Source of the DNA: Pedobacter sp.
Lineage (GTDB): Bacteria; Bacteroidota; Bacteroidia; Sphingobacteriales; Sphingobacteriaceae
Direction of reading: 5' to 3'
Length of the DNA stretch: 6,244 nt
Assembly (NCBI GenBank): GCA_004295885.1
Contig: SEDG01000177.1
Coordinates: forward strand, 1-6,244
Part shown: positions 5,696 to 6,244 of the stretch, in pieces
How the letters are laid out: each line of letters starts with the position of its first letter
How positions within the stretch are numbered: the first letter of the stretch is position 1
The notes under the pieces: model-generated
Told to the model about the DNA's origin: nothing
Databases searched by the model: none
The model's input: only the letters and a program-made list of their open reading frames with translations
Program-made: the position numbers and the translations under genes

Positions 5696-6244
5696 CTACT
5701 CAACAACAACAGATTTCGGCTCTACCTTTTTTAAGAACAGCAAAAATACTAAACCTAAAATAAAAAACACGGTTAATGCAATAACAGAATTTCTCATACT
5801 CCCAGTATATTCCTCAATATAGCCAAAACTGAACATACCAAATACGAGTGCAACCTTCTCTGTTACATCATAAAAGCTAAAGAACGAGGTATGGTCTGGA
5901 CTTTCTTGCGGCAAAAACTTAGAATAGGTAGAACGAGATAAAGATTGTATTCCACCCATTATTAAACCAATTACGGCTGCTAAGGCATAGAATTGATATT
6001 CTGTATGTATGAAATACGCAGCTACACATGAACCAATCCAAATGATTACAACGCCTATCAAAACATTAACATTACCATATTTTTTTGATGATAAATATGA
6101 CATCAGCATTGCGCCAGGAATAGCTACCAATTGCAAAATTAGAATAGTTGCTATTAATTTTTCTGTTGGGAGATGTAATTCCTTTTCTCCAAATATGGTT
6201 GCCACTAACATTACGGTCTGCACACCCATAGAATAAAAGAAAAA
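5696..6244 (-). CDS. MFS transporter, UMF1 (Atg22-like) family, C-terminal part (runs off the right edge)
   Basis: The frame is open to the right edge: FFFYS precedes MGVQTVMLVATIFGEK, and the phrase FFYSMGVQTV is typical of the middle of UMF1 transporters. The internal Met at 6229 is therefore not the start. 182 residues are visible of a usual total near 430. They contain about five hydrophobic helices, counted from the Met at 6229: roughly 24-47, 54-74, 80-97, 122-140 and 148-169. The signature GGIQSLSRSTYSKFLPQ after the third helix is characteristic of the family, which sits in the inner membrane. The substrate is unknown in bacteria; the eukaryotic relative Atg22 is a vacuolar amino-acid exporter. 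It ends at TAG 5698-5696, 25 nt before the Fe-S protein gene, so a shared operon is likely. The short charged tail (KKVEPKSVVVE) is cytoplasmic by prediction. Confidence 0.88.
   Translation of the reverse strand, partial: FFFYSMGVQTVMLVATIFGEKELHLPTEKLIATILILQLVAIPGAMLMSYLSSKKYGNVNVLIGVVIIWIGSCVAAYFIHTEYQFYALAAVIGLIMGGIQSLSRSTYSKFLPQESPDHTSFFSFYDVTEKVALVFGMFSFGYIEEYTGSMRNSVIALTVFFILGLVFLLFLKKVEPKSVVVE

Noticed and set aside
1..6244. CRISPR array, tRNA or rRNA genes, insertion sequence, phage or defence system.
   Set aside because: No direct-repeat/spacer pattern, cloverleaf, transposase, integrase or defence-type protein was seen on either strand.

Overview
The window looks like a chromosomal segment from a member of the Bacteroidota, most likely Sphingobacteriaceae (Pedobacter-like). 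Evidence: AT-rich DNA, Bacteroidota-type promoter boxes (TTTG at -33 and TAnnTTTG at -7), start codons without clear Shine-Dalgarno sequences, a GLPGLI-type secreted protein, and translation proteins of Bacteroidota character. The taxon is inferred from family resemblance, not from a search. Every supported gene is on the minus strand, so transcription runs from high to low coordinates. Layout in transcription order: (1) the 3' part of a UMF1-type MFS transporter (6244-5696), cut by the window edge; (2) 25 nt later, a two-CCG-domain Fe-S oxidoreductase subunit of the LutA/YkgE type (5670-4942); (3) an intergenic stretch with a heptad-patterned inverted repeat, then a promoter whose -7 box sits inside a palindrome; (4) a secreted GLPGLI-like protein with Gly/Met-rich inserts (4757-3834), closed by a strong intrinsic terminator; (5) a membrane acyltransferase-3 protein (3733-2651); (6) a clear promoter and leader, then the translation cluster thrS-infC-rpmI (2535 to the left edge). 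rpmI runs off the window, and rplT would be expected next. Two things stand out. First, the thrS leader can fold into a perfect 7-bp stem closed by the 7-nt loop UUGGUAU. This has the layout of a tRNA-Thr(GGU) anticodon arm: U33, anticodon GGU, A37. It lies just downstream of the predicted transcription start and about 38 nt before the ATG. It resembles in principle the anticodon-mimicking operator by which E. coli ThrRS represses its own mRNA, and may be a Bacteroidota counterpart. Second, thrS itself is broken: about 65 nt of the anticodon-binding domain are missing. The reading frame stops after 570 residues, and the conserved C-terminus continues in another frame. In an essential gene this points to an assembly or sequencing error, or to a second thrS elsewhere. 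The remaining genes look ordinary. No CRISPR, tRNA, rRNA, phage or insertion-sequence material was seen.
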